This document shows, piece after piece, positions 35,662-44,596 of a stretch of DNA of 64,000 nucleotides. A program made the translations under genes and the position numbers. The DNA is from an uncultured Prevotellaceae bacterium (GTDB taxonomy: Bacteria; Bacteroidota; Bacteroidia; Bacteroidales; Bacteroidaceae), in NCBI GenBank assembly GCA_900543815.1, contig UQST01000012.1, positions 6,624 to 70,623 of the forward strand. The letters run 5' to 3'. Under the pieces are notes generated by a model, which made no database searches, had not been told where the DNA came from, and saw only the letters and a program-made list of their open reading frames with translations. How positions within the stretch are numbered: the first letter of the stretch is position 1; every line of letters starts with the position of its first letter.

Positions 35662-35701
35662 AGAAGCCGGCCTCCCCTGGTGAAGGAGGAAGCCGGCTTC
35701 T
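35662..35701 (-). terminator. Possible terminator of the C69 dipeptidase gene
   Basis: AGAAGCCGGC (35662-35671) pairs with GCCGGCTTCT (35692-35701), with inner CTCC/GGAG pairing. On the minus strand CCGTTTTCC follows, a weak T-run. 37 bp after the stop codon. Confidence 0.5.
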
Positions 35702-35737
35702 GATGGCCAGTGTGCTGGCGGGCTGCTGTGGGGCTGC

Positions 35738-37387
35738 TTACTTGTTCAGGAAGCGGTCGCCCGTCTGCTTGATAATCTGATGGCGGTAGGCATCGGGATA
35801 GCCCGGACGGAGCACCGGACGCTGGTTGCCTCCGGGAGTCTTCTCGTATTGTCCCTGCTCGTTGGTGCGCTTCACCGACATGTCGTTGTACTTGACTATG
35901 AGTGTCTGAGCCAGCTGGTTCCACTCATAGAGCATGCTCTGTGCGGTGCGGCTGCCGTATTCGGAGAGGAACTTCACAGCCTCGTCGTGTGTCATCGACT
36001 TGGCTTTCTCTTCAGTCTCAGCCTGCAGCGATGTGTAATCCTTCTCCAGTCTGTCGCGGGTGGATTTCACTTCGGGGAAGAGGGCAGAATAGCGGGGATA
36101 TACCATATTGCTCACCCAGTTCTGCACCCAATAGGCCGAGCGGGTGGAGAAAGTGAAGCAGTCGGCTGTGCCTGCTGCGTAGCATTCGGGCACGTAGAGT
36201 GATGAGCAATAGACAGGAGTGAGAGGCACCATGTTGGTATCGTCATTGCCAAACCAGATGACGCCGCCTATGTGGTCGGGCAACCATGAGCGCATCTGCG
36301 ATACATACACGTTGGCTGTCTGCTGGGTGCTGATGGGACGCTCGTTGAAATACTTCTTGCCATCCACCTCAAATGAGAGCGGAGTGGGGCGGTAAGGCAT
36401 TTCCCAAGGTCCCTGGCCCAAGTCGCTGTCCAGAGCCAGAGGAGTACCCTCGTAGTGGTCACGCATCATATCCTTCACATCCTGCAGGCTCAGTGGCTGC
36501 TTGGGCTTCACATAAAGGGGCATGGGAGCAGCCTTGGTGTCGCCTTCGGCATAACTGAGATAGGCCGACATGTCGTCTGCCGCCCAGCGGTTGAAGAAGC
36601 TCCACACGCGGGCTTCGCAGAAGCGGAGAGCACCGAAGTCGGCTGGCGCATAGGCATCGGCAAAGGAGAAATCCTTGTCCTTGCCGCTGAAGTAGCCCTT
36701 CTCACGGGCAAAGGAGATGACATCCTTGCTGTAGAGGCAGTTGTCCTTGTCTTTCAGAGGGAACTGGTGAATGCGGCTGTGGTTGGCATGACCGGATATG
36801 CAGTCGTCGGGAATGCGTACTGCTACCCACACCACACCCTTTCTCCCAGGGCCTTTACCGATGAGGTCCATCACCCACACCTCGTTGGGGTCGGCCAGTG
36901 TGAAGGACTCTCCCTCGCTCTCATATCCGTAGGTGTTGGCCAGGTCAGTGAGCACCTTGATGGCCTCACGTGCGGTGCGTGCCCGCTGCAGGGTCACATA
37001 CATCAGGCTGCCATAGTCCAGCAGTCCCGTGATGGTATCGGTGAGTTCTTCCCTGCCGCCGAATGTGGTTTCGTGGATGGTAAGCTGATGCTCGTTCATC
37101 AGGCCCACTACGGTGTAGGTCTCTTCAGCCTCGGGTATCTCGCCCAGGTAATTGTTGGACTCATAATGATAGATTGGGCGCATGGTGCCTTTGGCATGCT
37201 TGCCGCCGGGCAGGAAGTTCATAAATCCGTAGGCACCGTAGTCATCGCAACTGTATGTCACGATGACGCTGCCGTCCTGGCTGGCTTTCTTGCCCACGAT
37301 GAGGTTGGTGCAAGCCCATGCATGCATGCCCATCAGGGGAGCTGCCAGTGTGAGGATGAGCAGGAGGCGTAATGTCTTGTTGTTCAT
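35738..37387 (-). CDS. Secreted dipeptidase, peptidase family C69
   Basis: 549 aa Ntn-hydrolase. Signal peptide to residue 25, then Cys26 directly at the processing site in WACTNLIVGKKASQDGSV, so removal of the leader exposes the nucleophilic cysteine. Family strings follow: SCDDYGAYGF, TYTVVGLMNEHQLTIHETTFGGRE, DYGSLMYVTLQRARTAREAI, and GHANHSRIHQFP. Expected to act on dipeptides in the periplasm. Sits downstream of nadC with a hairpin between them, so may be transcribed separately. Confidence 0.9.
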   Translation of the reverse strand: MNNKTLRLLLILTLAAPLMGMHAWACTNLIVGKKASQDGSVIVTYSCDDYGAYGFMNFLPGGKHAKGTMRPIYHYESNNYLGEIPEAEETYTVVGLMNEHQLTIHETTFGGREELTDTITGLLDYGSLMYVTLQRARTAREAIKVLTDLANTYGYESEGESFTLADPNEVWVMDLIGKGPGRKGVVWVAVRIPDDCISGHANHSRIHQFPLKDKDNCLYSKDVISFAREKGYFSGKDKDFSFADAYAPADFGALRFCEARVWSFFNRWAADDMSAYLSYAEGDTKAAPMPLYVKPKQPLSLQDVKDMMRDHYEGTPLALDSDLGQGPWEMPYRPTPLSFEVDGKKYFNERPISTQQTANVYVSQMRSWLPDHIGGVIWFGNDDTNMVPLTPVYCSSLYVPECYAAGTADCFTFSTRSAYWVQNWVSNMVYPRYSALFPEVKSTRDRLEKDYTSLQAETEEKAKSMTHDEAVKFLSEYGSRTAQSMLYEWNQLAQTLIVKYNDMSVKRTNEQGQYEKTPGGNQRPVLRPGYPDAYRHQIIKQTGDRFLNK

Positions 37388-37399
37388 AATATACGATAA

Positions 37400-37472
37400 G
37401 TCCCCTGCCAGTGTCCCCCGGGGAGATGCGGAGTAAAGCTTTCCGCCTCCTCGCGGGAAACTGGTAGGGGCT
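37400..37472 (-). terminator. Long imperfect stem-loop between nadC and the C69 gene
   Basis: Left arm 37400-37418 (AGTCCCCTGCCAGTGTCCC) pairs with right arm 37455-37472 with a few mismatches; the loop contains a second GCGGA/TCCGC stem. No T-run on the minus strand, so terminator or attenuator is uncertain. Confidence 0.45.
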
Positions 37473-37490
37473 GGTTGGTTGTTTGCTGTT

Positions 37491-38375
37491 TTACTTGATT
37501 ACCAGTTTGTCGCTGCCAGCAGCCTTGAAACTCATGTCCAGACCCTTGACGCTGTGGGTGAGTGCACCGAATGAGATGAAATCCACACCTGCCTGAGCAT
37601 AAGGAATCATGGTGTCGAAGGTGATGCCGCCGCTGGATTCTGTCTCACAGCGACCGGCAACCAGTTCCACTGCCTTGCGGGTATCTTCGGGTGTGAAGTT
37701 GTCAAACATGATGCGGTCGCAGCCCTCGGCCAGAGCTTCCTCCAGCTCTTTCCAGTCGCGCACTTCGCACTCTATCTTCAGGTCTTTGCCCTTGGCGCGG
37801 CAATATTCCTTGGCTCTGGAGATGGCATTGTGCACTCCTCCGCAGAAGTCGATGTGATTGTCCTTGAGCAGAATCATGTCGAAGAGGCCGATGCGGTGGT
37901 TCATTCCGCCGCCTATCTTCACCGCCTCCTTCTCCAGCATGCGCATGCCGGGAGTGGTCTTGCGGGTATCCAGCACACGTGTTTTGGTTCCTGCGTCGAT
38001 GAGAGCCTGCTGGTAGCGGTGAGTCATGGTGGCTATGCCGCTCATGCGCTGCAGTATGTTGAGCATCAGACGCTCAGTCTGCAGTAGGCTCTGCACCTTG
38101 CCCTTTACGCTCATCACGATATCTCCGGGCATCACATGAGTGCCGTCGGCGATGTGTACATCCACTTCCATGGTGGGGTCGAAGCGGTGAAACACCTGTT
38201 TGGCTATTTCCACTCCGGCGATGATGCCTTCTTGCTTGATGAGCAGTTTGCTTTCACCCATCTCGGTATCGGGTATGCAGCACAGGGTGGTGTGGTCTCC
38301 GTCGCCGATGTCTTCGGCAAATGCCAGGTCGATAAGCCTGTCGTTCAGTTCTTCTACGCTTAACATATTCGTCAA
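37491..38375 (-). CDS. nadC: Quinolinate (nicotinate-nucleotide) phosphoribosyltransferase
   Basis: Makes nicotinate mononucleotide from quinolinate in de novo NAD synthesis. 294 aa. Seen: ERLMLNILQRMSGIAT, the DTRKTTPGMR loop that binds the phosphates, GGGMNHRIGLFDMILLKDNHI, and the barrel strands IECEVRDWKELEEAL, IMFDNFTPED and ITFDTMIPYAQAGVDFISFG. Complete and of normal length. 81 bp downstream of rlmH on the same strand. Confidence 0.97.
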   Translation of the reverse strand: MTNMLSVEELNDRLIDLAFAEDIGDGDHTTLCCIPDTEMGESKLLIKQEGIIAGVEIAKQVFHRFDPTMEVDVHIADGTHVMPGDIVMSVKGKVQSLLQTERLMLNILQRMSGIATMTHRYQQALIDAGTKTRVLDTRKTTPGMRMLEKEAVKIGGGMNHRIGLFDMILLKDNHIDFCGGVHNAISRAKEYCRAKGKDLKIECEVRDWKELEEALAEGCDRIMFDNFTPEDTRKAVELVAGRCETESSGGITFDTMIPYAQAGVDFISFGALTHSVKGLDMSFKAAGSDKLVIK

Positions 38376-38456
38376 TGAATTTAGTTTGTTTTATACCTTA
38401 TATTATATGCGCGGGGGCAGGAAATGGTCTGCTGTCTGCCCGGCAGCGCTGTGTGA

Positions 38457-38930
38457 CTACTCGTGGTGGTAAGGTTCTCCCCTGAGGATGGTCATTGCCC
38501 GGTAGATCTGTTCACAGAAGAGCAGGCGTATCATCTGGTGTGAGAGCGTCATCTGGCTCAGGCTTATCTCCTCGGCAGCCAGCTGATGGATGGATGGAGC
38601 AAAGCCGTAGGGGCCGCCGATGATGAATACCAGGCGACGCGGACTGGCTGCCATCTTCTTCTGCATCCATTGGGCAAACTCGATACTGCGCCTTTCGGTG
38701 CCGTGTTCGTCAAGTAGCACGATGCAGTCACCAGGCATGAGCGCCTTGCGCAGCAGTTCGGCTTCCCGCTCCTTCTGCTCATTCTCGGTGAGGTGAGCAG
38801 TGGCTTTCAGTTCGGGCACCACGGCAATTTCAAAGGGCATATAGTGACAGATGCGCTTCACATAGGCTGTGATGCCGGCTTCGAAGTGCTTGTCGGTGGT
38901 CTTGCCCACCACTATGAGTACGGTCTTCAT
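38457..38930 (-). CDS. rlmH: 23S rRNA (pseudouridine1915-N3)-methyltransferase
   Basis: SPOUT-class methyltransferase that modifies helix 69 of 23S rRNA on assembled ribosomes. 157 aa. Family marks: VGKTTDKHFEAGITAYVKRI at the start, CIVLLDEHGTERRSIEFA, the knot loop FIIGGPYGF, and SLSQMTLSHQMIRLLFCEQIYRA at the end. Its ATG overlaps the stop of the upstream beta-helix gene by 4 bp (38927-38930), indicating translational coupling. Confidence 0.96.
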   Translation of the reverse strand: MKTVLIVVGKTTDKHFEAGITAYVKRICHYMPFEIAVVPELKATAHLTENEQKEREAELLRKALMPGDCIVLLDEHGTERRSIEFAQWMQKKMAASPRRLVFIIGGPYGFAPSIHQLAAEEISLSQMTLSHQMIRLLFCEQIYRAMTILRGEPYHHE

Positions 38931-40390
38931 TCTTTTACATATTCGAGACAGCCGGCATCGGGAGCTCCGTCGGCAAACCTCGAGCGCCCACGCAGGTCGG
39001 TGGGGTAGCGCAGAGCTGCTGTGGAGTCGGCCAGCGAGCGTATCAGGCTCAGGCTGTCGGGGGTGAAATCATACAGGAAGTTGTCGGTGTCGAAGAGCAC
39101 GAAGTTCTTTTCCTTATAGAGTTCCTGCTTGTCGGTGTCGTAGGTGATGTGCACGAAGCGCACCGAATCATCCGACTTGATGGTGTTCAGAAGGCAGTGG
39201 CTGAAGAGGTAAGGGCAAGTGTAGTCCTGTCCCTCAACGATACTGCCCTTGATGACATCGTCGGCATAACCCGTTATCACGCAGTTGATGAAGCTGGCTT
39301 GCCTGATATCCCTGTTGGCCTCACCGATATTGTTGGCCATATAGAGCGCATTCCCACGGTTGGCGGTGAAGGGATAGAACTGTGCGATGGTGCAGTGGAC
39401 AAATTCGTAGTCGCCGCCGAAGATATACACGCAGTCACCTTTGGTGTTGCTGATTTGCGAGTTGCCCACCCTGGCCTTGCAGTTGTCCAGCCTCAGTCCG
39501 TCGCCTCCCACATTGTGGATGACAGAGTTTTCCAGTGTGAGAGTGGTGGTGTCGGTGTCGGTGCTGTCGCATAGAATGCCATAGGAACCTCCGTGTATGT
39601 CGCAGTAGGAGAACCTGTTGCCGGCACTGCCAGCGTGTATGTTGATGCCTTGCCAGCGGTTGGGCATGTTGTCATAGGGCAGATAGCCGAACATGTGGTC
39701 GAGCCTGTCACCACGGAAGATGACGGGCTGCTCCAGTGTCCCTTCTGCATGCACCGACCCATGGATATGCATGGCTGCATCGTCATGGAACATCAGACGG
39801 GTGCCGGGAAGCAGACTTAGTTGTGCTCCAGGGGCCACATACAGCGAATCATAGATGAGATAAGGCTTGTCGGTGAGCAGGGTGGAGTCGTGGTCGATGA
39901 CCATTCCGTGCACCATGTAGGCATCTATGGCCGATGCCTGCAGCACTACTTCATGCACATTGCCGCTCTCCATGACGAAGCGCAGAACATCGTTGATGGT
40001 GCCCACCTGGGTGCTTTCCACCTGTGGGACAGTGACCTCTACGCGCACTATCATAGTGTCCTTGCGGTAAATCTTGAAGTCCTCTCCGGCACCGTCAGCC
40101 AGCCATTCACCATCCACATTCACGCGGAAATGGCTTGAGGAGCCTGCTGCCAGGCTCACCGAAGCTATCCTCACCCCCTTCTTGTTCCTGTTGAAGACGG
40201 TGAGGGTACGTGTAGCGCTGGGCACAGTGGATATGATGGTGTCAAATGCCAATGTGTCGTGGGAGAACTCCAACCGCGCTGACGGGTCGCTGGTGAAGGC
40301 CTCATAGTCTGTGCATGCTCCTGCCAGCAGAGCCAGCAGAAGCATGCATGCCGACAGTATGCCGTGTGTCAGTCTCTTCCTGTTGGGCAT
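38927..40390 (-). CDS. Beta-helix lipoprotein of unknown function
   Basis: 487 aa. Lipoprotein signal with lipobox LLAGAC (Cys26). An N-terminal Ig-like region follows (LEFSHDTLAFDTIISTVPSATRTLTVFNRNKKGVRIASVSL), then a right-handed parallel beta-helix: YDSLYVAPGAQLSLLPGTRLMFHDDAAMHIHGSVHAEGTLEQPVIFRG and repeated NRFSYCDIHGGSYGI-like coils. Proteins of this type are common in Bacteroidales and lack a known activity. The ATG at 40388-40390 is used, 2 bp from the pepD stop; an open upstream extension into pepD is antisense-free but not protein-like. Overlaps rlmH by 4 bp, so pepD, this gene and rlmH form one tight unit. Confidence 0.82.
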   Translation of the reverse strand: MPNRKRLTHGILSACMLLLALLAGACTDYEAFTSDPSARLEFSHDTLAFDTIISTVPSATRTLTVFNRNKKGVRIASVSLAAGSSSHFRVNVDGEWLADGAGEDFKIYRKDTMIVRVEVTVPQVESTQVGTINDVLRFVMESGNVHEVVLQASAIDAYMVHGMVIDHDSTLLTDKPYLIYDSLYVAPGAQLSLLPGTRLMFHDDAAMHIHGSVHAEGTLEQPVIFRGDRLDHMFGYLPYDNMPNRWQGINIHAGSAGNRFSYCDIHGGSYGILCDSTDTDTTTLTLENSVIHNVGGDGLRLDNCKARVGNSQISNTKGDCVYIFGGDYEFVHCTIAQFYPFTANRGNALYMANNIGEANRDIRQASFINCVITGYADDVIKGSIVEGQDYTCPYLFSHCLLNTIKSDDSVRFVHITYDTDKQELYKEKNFVLFDTDNFLYDFTPDSLSLIRSLADSTAALRYPTDLRGRSRFADGAPDAGCLEYVKE

Positions 40391-40392
40391 CT

Positions 40393-41850
40393 TCAGACAG
40401 TGGGGATGTTTGTGATGATGGCCAGAAGATGGTCCCACACCATCTGCACCGTGGGTATGAGCAGACGTTCGTCGGGTGAGTGGACGCCTCTGAGCGTGGG
40501 ACCCATCGATATCATATCCATGCCAGGATACTTCTCGCTGAACAGTCCGCACTCCAGACCGGCATGTATGCCACGGACGACGGGCTTCTTGCCGAAGAGT
40601 TTCTCGTATTGCTCCACTGCGATACGCAGTATCTCGCTCTTGGGATTCATCTTCCATCCGGGATAGCCCTCGCCTATATCCACCCGTGCACCTGCCAGCT
40701 CAAACACGGCAGCAAAGGTGTTGGCCATGTTGATGCGGGCACTCATGATGCTGCTGCGCTGGCTGCTGTTGATGTCGATGGTCTTGGTCTCCTTGTTCAT
40801 GCGGATTGAGGCCAGGTTGCTACTGGTCTCCACCATGTCGATATCCTGGCACATGGCGAAGATGCCATTATCTACAGCCTGCAGGGCAGTGATGAGCCGT
40901 GTGCTGGTGTTCTGGTCTATGGCGGTGGCGGCAGCATCCTGACTCTCGAGCAGGAACTGCATGTTCTTCTCGGTGGAGCTGTATTCCTCCTCCACATCAG
41001 CGGCAAAGATGTTCCAGTCGATGCGTATCTGCTCCTTGTCCTTGGAAGGTATCGCACACAGGCAGGAAGCCTCGCGAGGGATGGCATTGTGCAGTCCGCC
41101 GGCCTGGATATCCACCAGCCGCAGGTCGTACTTCTTCATCGACAGGTAGAGGAAGCGTGCCAGCAGCTTGTTGGCATTGGCCCTCTTCTTGTTGATGTCA
41201 TCGCCGCTGTGGCCACCGGAGAGGCCCTTGATGTGCAGCGAGAAGGTGAAGAAGCCCTGTGGAACTTCCTCTTCCGTGTAATCCAATTGGGCAAAAGTGC
41301 GGCAGCCACCGGCGCAGGATACGAAGATTTCGCCCTCATCCTCGCTGTCGAGATTGATGAGCATGGTGCCTGTCATAAAGCCGCTCTTCATGCCGAAGGC
41401 GCCTGTCAGGCCCGTCTCTTCGTCTCTGGTGAACACACACTCAAGGGGTCCGTGGGGGATGTCGGTGCTCTGCAGGAGTGCCATCTGCATGGCTACTCCG
41501 ATGCCGTCGTCTGCTCCCAGCGTGGTTCCTTTGGCCTTCATCCACTCGCCATCTACGTAGGTCTGGATAGCGTCCTTCATAAAGTCGAACTCCGTATGCG
41601 CGTTCTTTTCGCACACCATATCCATGTGGCTCTGCAGGATAAGCGTTTTCCTGTTCTCCATACCTGCGGTGGCAGGCTTGCGTATGATGACGTTTCCTGT
41701 CTCGTCGCATACTGACTCCAGTCCCAGACTGTGGCCGAAGTTGAGCAGGAATTCTATCATCTTCTCTTCCCTCTTGGATGGCCTTGGCACTTGGTTTACC
41801 TTGGCAAAGCATTCAAAGACGCTTGCAGGTTTCAGTTCAATTTCACTCAT
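40393..41850 (-). CDS. pepD: Aminoacyl-histidine dipeptidase (peptidase M20C)
   Basis: Cytosolic Zn dipeptidase of broad specificity, 485 aa. Metal ligands and catalytic residues are visible: ILQSHMDMVCEKN (His75, Asp77), TTLGADDGIGVAM (Asp114), FTRDEETGLTG (catalytic Glu and metal Glu near 144-145) and GLSGGHSGDDINKKRANANKLL in the dimerisation lid. The C-terminus holds HAGLECGLF, with the last metal His. First gene of a unit with the beta-helix lipoprotein and rlmH. Its promoter overlaps that of the divergent small membrane protein. Confidence 0.95.
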   Translation of the reverse strand: MSEIELKPASVFECFAKVNQVPRPSKREEKMIEFLLNFGHSLGLESVCDETGNVIIRKPATAGMENRKTLILQSHMDMVCEKNAHTEFDFMKDAIQTYVDGEWMKAKGTTLGADDGIGVAMQMALLQSTDIPHGPLECVFTRDEETGLTGAFGMKSGFMTGTMLINLDSEDEGEIFVSCAGGCRTFAQLDYTEEEVPQGFFTFSLHIKGLSGGHSGDDINKKRANANKLLARFLYLSMKKYDLRLVDIQAGGLHNAIPREASCLCAIPSKDKEQIRIDWNIFAADVEEEYSSTEKNMQFLLESQDAAATAIDQNTSTRLITALQAVDNGIFAMCQDIDMVETSSNLASIRMNKETKTIDINSSQRSSIMSARINMANTFAAVFELAGARVDIGEGYPGWKMNPKSEILRIAVEQYEKLFGKKPVVRGIHAGLECGLFSEKYPGMDMISMGPTLRGVHSPDERLLIPTVQMVWDHLLAIITNIPTV

Positions 41851-41855
41851 AATAT

Positions 41856-41886
41856 TTTGTAGGTTTATTGCTTTTGACTACCTTTG
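41856..41886 (+). promoter_or_regulatory. Promoter of the small membrane protein / OmpH unit
   Basis: TTTTG (ending 41859), exactly 19 bp, then TACCTTTG (41879-41886): a near-ideal Bacteroidetes promoter 22 bp before the ATG at 41908. Confidence 0.7.
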
Positions 41887-41892
41887 CAAATG

Positions 41893-41900
41893 CAAATATA
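41893..41900 (-). promoter_or_regulatory. Divergent -7 element of pepD
   Basis: Minus-strand TATATTTG, 43 bp upstream of the pepD start, overlapping the initial transcribed region of the divergent gene. ATG (41921-41923) stands where TTG is expected. Confidence 0.5.
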
Positions 41901-41907
41901 GGCAATT

Positions 41908-42126
41908 ATGTTGAAACTCGCATTTATAACCCTTGGAATTGTTGCAGTAGCCATGCTTCTGCTCTGTGTCAAGGTGCTTCTTCTGCCCAATGGGAAGTTT
42001 GGAAGTTTCCATATAGGCGACAGCAAGGAGATGCGCAAGCGGGGTATCCATTGCGTGCAAAGCATGGACCGCATGGAGCGGAAGCCCAACCGGCATGCCG
42101 TGAAGGAACGTGCCGACAAGGAGTGA
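41908..42126 (+). CDS. Small single-span membrane protein
   Basis: 72 aa. One N-terminal transmembrane helix (residues 3-25, LAFITLGIVAVAMLLLCVKVLL), then a conserved-looking tail with FGSFHIGDSKEMRKRGIHCVQSMDRMER and a very basic, charged end. The IHC-VQSMDR string is reminiscent of a family of short Bacteroidales envelope proteins of unknown function. The ATG is preceded by a strong promoter and the codon use fits the neighbours, so I take it as real. It begins a plus-strand envelope cluster (OmpH-like, HU-SPOR, FHA). Confidence 0.75.
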   Translation: MLKLAFITLGIVAVAMLLLCVKVLLLPNGKFGSFHIGDSKEMRKRGIHCVQSMDRMERKPNRHAVKERADKE

Positions 42127-42199
42127 GCCGGGCGGGCGTGACGAGAGAGGCATTTGCCTGTTATATATATATAATGTGTAATCATAACAAGAAAACGAT

Positions 42200-42844
42200 A
42201 TGAAGATGAAGAGATTTACCCTTGGGCTTGCATGCCTGTCCTTGGTGGCTGCCATGAGCAGCTGCTCTAAGAATGCCGAGAAAGCTACAGAGGAGACAGC
42301 AGGCAGTGAGCAGACCGTCGGTCTGAAGATAGCTTATGTGGAACTGGACACACTCATGAGCCAGTATCAGCTCTACAAGGACTACAGCGAGTTGCTTACC
42401 CGCAAGGGCAATAACATACAGAACACCCTGGCGCAGAAGCAGCGTACGCTGGAGACTCATGCCGCTCAGATGCAGAAGAAGTACGAGAGCAACGGCTTCA
42501 CCACACGTGATGAACTGGAGCGCGCACAGGCAAGCATACAGCGTGAGCAGGAGGATCTGCAGGAGCTGGCTGCACGTCTCAACGGCGAGTTCAACGAGGA
42601 GCAGGCACGCATCAACGACGAAGCCCGCGACAGCATACAGGCTTTCCTCAAGGTGTTCAACCGCACACACAAGTATGACTATGTGATGGTAAAGGCCGGT
42701 GAGAACCTGCTGATAGCCAATCCCAAGTTCGATATCACCAAGGACGTAGTGAAGGGTCTCAACAAGAGATATAAGATTCGTCCCGAGGTGGCAGAGAAGA
42801 TCAAGAAGGTGGAAGCCGAGAAGGATAAGGCCGCCAAGAAGTAA
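42200..42844 (+). CDS. OmpH/Skp-family lipoprotein
   Basis: 214 aa. Signal peptide with lipobox AMSSC (Cys22), then an OmpH/Skp domain: IAYVELDTLMSQYQLYKDYSELL at the start, a long coiled coil rich in Gln/Glu/Lys (residues about 75-150: QKQRTLETHAAQMQKKYE and so on), and a closing FNRTHKYDYVMVKAGENLLIANPKFDITKDVVKGLNKRY. Skp-like proteins are periplasmic holdase chaperones for outer-membrane proteins; lipid anchoring would tether this one to a membrane. 73 bp after the small membrane protein. Confidence 0.88.
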   Translation: MKMKRFTLGLACLSLVAAMSSCSKNAEKATEETAGSEQTVGLKIAYVELDTLMSQYQLYKDYSELLTRKGNNIQNTLAQKQRTLETHAAQMQKKYESNGFTTRDELERAQASIQREQEDLQELAARLNGEFNEEQARINDEARDSIQAFLKVFNRTHKYDYVMVKAGENLLIANPKFDITKDVVKGLNKRYKIRPEVAEKIKKVEAEKDKAAKK

Positions 42845-42908
42845 GCACGCTTCTCCGAAGGGCCTTGTGCCCGATATCGTAACGTAAAGCAAGAACAAAG
42901 AATACAGA

Positions 42909-44030
42909 GTGATAGATATATCCCGACATATAGAATATCTCCTGCTGGAGCATGACAGCGTGTGCGTACCGCAGTTGGGGACCTTCAGCATTCAGCAGAG
43001 CGAAAGCCGCTGGGTGCCTGAGGAGGAGCTCTTCCTGCCTCCCGTGCGCAACGTATCGTTCTCTTCAGACTGTAGCCAGGGAGTTGATGACTTCATACGC
43101 TCACTTGCGCTTGCGCTCAGAGTCAACAGCGAGCAGGCTCAGACCGCATGTGCCGAGTATGTGGAGAACATGAAGCAGGAACTGGCAGCCAACAGCGTGG
43201 CCGAAGTGGGAAGCATAGGTATGTTCGTGCGCGATACTGCCACCGGCACCGATTGCTTCATGCCTTGCCAGGCTGGTGTGACTTCTCCTGAGTTCTACGG
43301 ACTTGACTCTGTCTATCAGCCACGCCTGCCCGAGAGTGTAAGGCAGGCCGAAGCGGCTGCACAGCAGGCTGTCCGACATATTCAGCAGGATGACAAGCAT
43401 GTGACTATCCGCATTCCCCGCAGCCTGCTCTATTATGCGTCGGCAGCGGCAGCGGCCATCATCATCTTCTTCTCCTTCTCTACTCCCGCTGTCTATACGT
43501 CTCCTGGCACAGAGGCAACTGTTGCTACGGCCAACCTCTTCCTGCCTGCCAACCTCCTGCCATCGGCTGAGGTGAGCCAGAAACCGATAGTGGAGGAGGC
43601 GCAGAGCGTCTCTCAGCAGAACTGCCAGACCAATGCCGCCGCCCCTGCTACCTCAAATCCTGCACCTGTGCAGAATGAAGTGAAGGCCAATGCAGAACCT
43701 GTAAAAGCCCAGGCAACAGCAGTGAGCGCAGAGAGCAAGCCTGCCGAGCCTGCTGTGACAGAGGTGAAGGCAGAGGAGAAAGCCGAGGTGAAGCCCGCGA
43801 AGCAAACAGAATTTGCCGTGGTGCTGGCCAGCGCCGTGAGCAATGCCAATGCAGAGCGATATGTGAAGGAACTGAATGGCAGGGGTATCAAGGCAGAGAT
43901 GCGGGCCAAGGGCAGCATGACCAGAGTGCTGGTGCCAGGCTTCAAGTCCTCTGACGAAGCATACTCCTATGCCCGCCGGATACGCATGCAGAGTGAAGAG
44001 TTTGAGTCCGCTTGGGTACTCAAGCTCTAA
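42909..44030 (+). CDS. HU-like domain / SPOR domain envelope protein
   Basis: 373 aa starting at a GTG (42909-42911). An N-terminal pair of HU-like domains of the bacterial CCDC81 type occupies residues 1-140 (IEYLLLEHDSVCVPQLGTFSIQQ and VAEVGSIGMFVRD). A transmembrane helix follows (about 172-195, YYASAAAAAIIIFFSFSTPAV), then an Ala/Pro/Glu-rich linker, and a C-terminal SPOR domain (about 297-373) that in its family binds denuded peptidoglycan at the septum. The architecture matches Bacteroidetes cell-division or envelope proteins, with the HU part cytoplasmic. Between the OmpH-like gene and the FHA gene. Confidence 0.88.
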   Translation: MIDISRHIEYLLLEHDSVCVPQLGTFSIQQSESRWVPEEELFLPPVRNVSFSSDCSQGVDDFIRSLALALRVNSEQAQTACAEYVENMKQELAANSVAEVGSIGMFVRDTATGTDCFMPCQAGVTSPEFYGLDSVYQPRLPESVRQAEAAAQQAVRHIQQDDKHVTIRIPRSLLYYASAAAAAIIIFFSFSTPAVYTSPGTEATVATANLFLPANLLPSAEVSQKPIVEEAQSVSQQNCQTNAAAPATSNPAPVQNEVKANAEPVKAQATAVSAESKPAEPAVTEVKAEEKAEVKPAKQTEFAVVLASAVSNANAERYVKELNGRGIKAEMRAKGSMTRVLVPGFKSSDEAYSYARRIRMQSEEFESAWVLKL

Positions 44031-44059
44031 TATGTTACAATTCCCATAACAGAACGTAG

Positions 44060-44596
44060 ATGAAGAGAGTACGTTGTCCCAAATGTGACAGCTATATAGT
44101 GTTCGACGAGACCCGCTATCAGCCGGGGCAACAACTCGTCTTCGTTTGTCCCGACTGCAACAAGCAGTTCGGAATCCGTATGGGTACAAACCAGGTCAAG
44201 ACGACCCGCAAGGAGGCAGAAGCAATGCCAGAGGAGCCCGAGGGAAAGCTTGGCAGCGTGATAGTGGTGGAGAACGTGTTCCATTACAGGCAGGTGATAG
44301 ACCTGGAGATGGGTGACAACGTGTTTGGCAGATACGTGCGCGGAACCAGCATCAACAAGCCCATTGAGACCGTTGACCCCAGTGTGGATACCAAGCATTG
44401 CATCATCAGAGTGCAGCGCAACAAGCGTGGTGACCTCCAGTATATCCTTCGCGATGCGCCCAGCAACACTGGCACTTTCTATATGAATGAGATTCTGCGT
44501 GACCAGGACCGCGTTCGCCTCTCCGACTCAGACATCATCACCATCGGTGCCACCACACTTATCCTCCGCACGGCAGACGCCGAGGAGGAAGAGTAA
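44060..44596 (+). CDS. Zinc-ribbon and FHA-domain protein
   Basis: 178 aa, cytoplasmic. An N-terminal zinc ribbon (Cys6-x2-Cys9 and Cys30-x2-Cys33, in RCPKCDSY and VCPDCNKQF) of the MJ0042/YgiT-like kind, a short linker, then an FHA domain (about residues 72-172) with GDNVFGRY, DTKHCIIRVQR and NTGTFYMNEILRDQDRVRLSDSDIITIG, which binds phosphothreonine peptides. It ends this plus-strand envelope unit, 29 bp after the HU-SPOR gene. No kinase is nearby, so its phospho-partner is unknown. Confidence 0.88.
   Translation: MKRVRCPKCDSYIVFDETRYQPGQQLVFVCPDCNKQFGIRMGTNQVKTTRKEAEAMPEEPEGKLGSVIVVENVFHYRQVIDLEMGDNVFGRYVRGTSINKPIETVDPSVDTKHCIIRVQRNKRGDLQYILRDAPSNTGTFYMNEILRDQDRVRLSDSDIITIGATTLILRTADAEEEE

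Noticed and set aside
38930..40657. Longer version of the beta-helix lipoprotein starting at 40657
   Set aside because: The extra 89 residues overlap pepD in another frame and precede a perfect lipoprotein signal at 40390.
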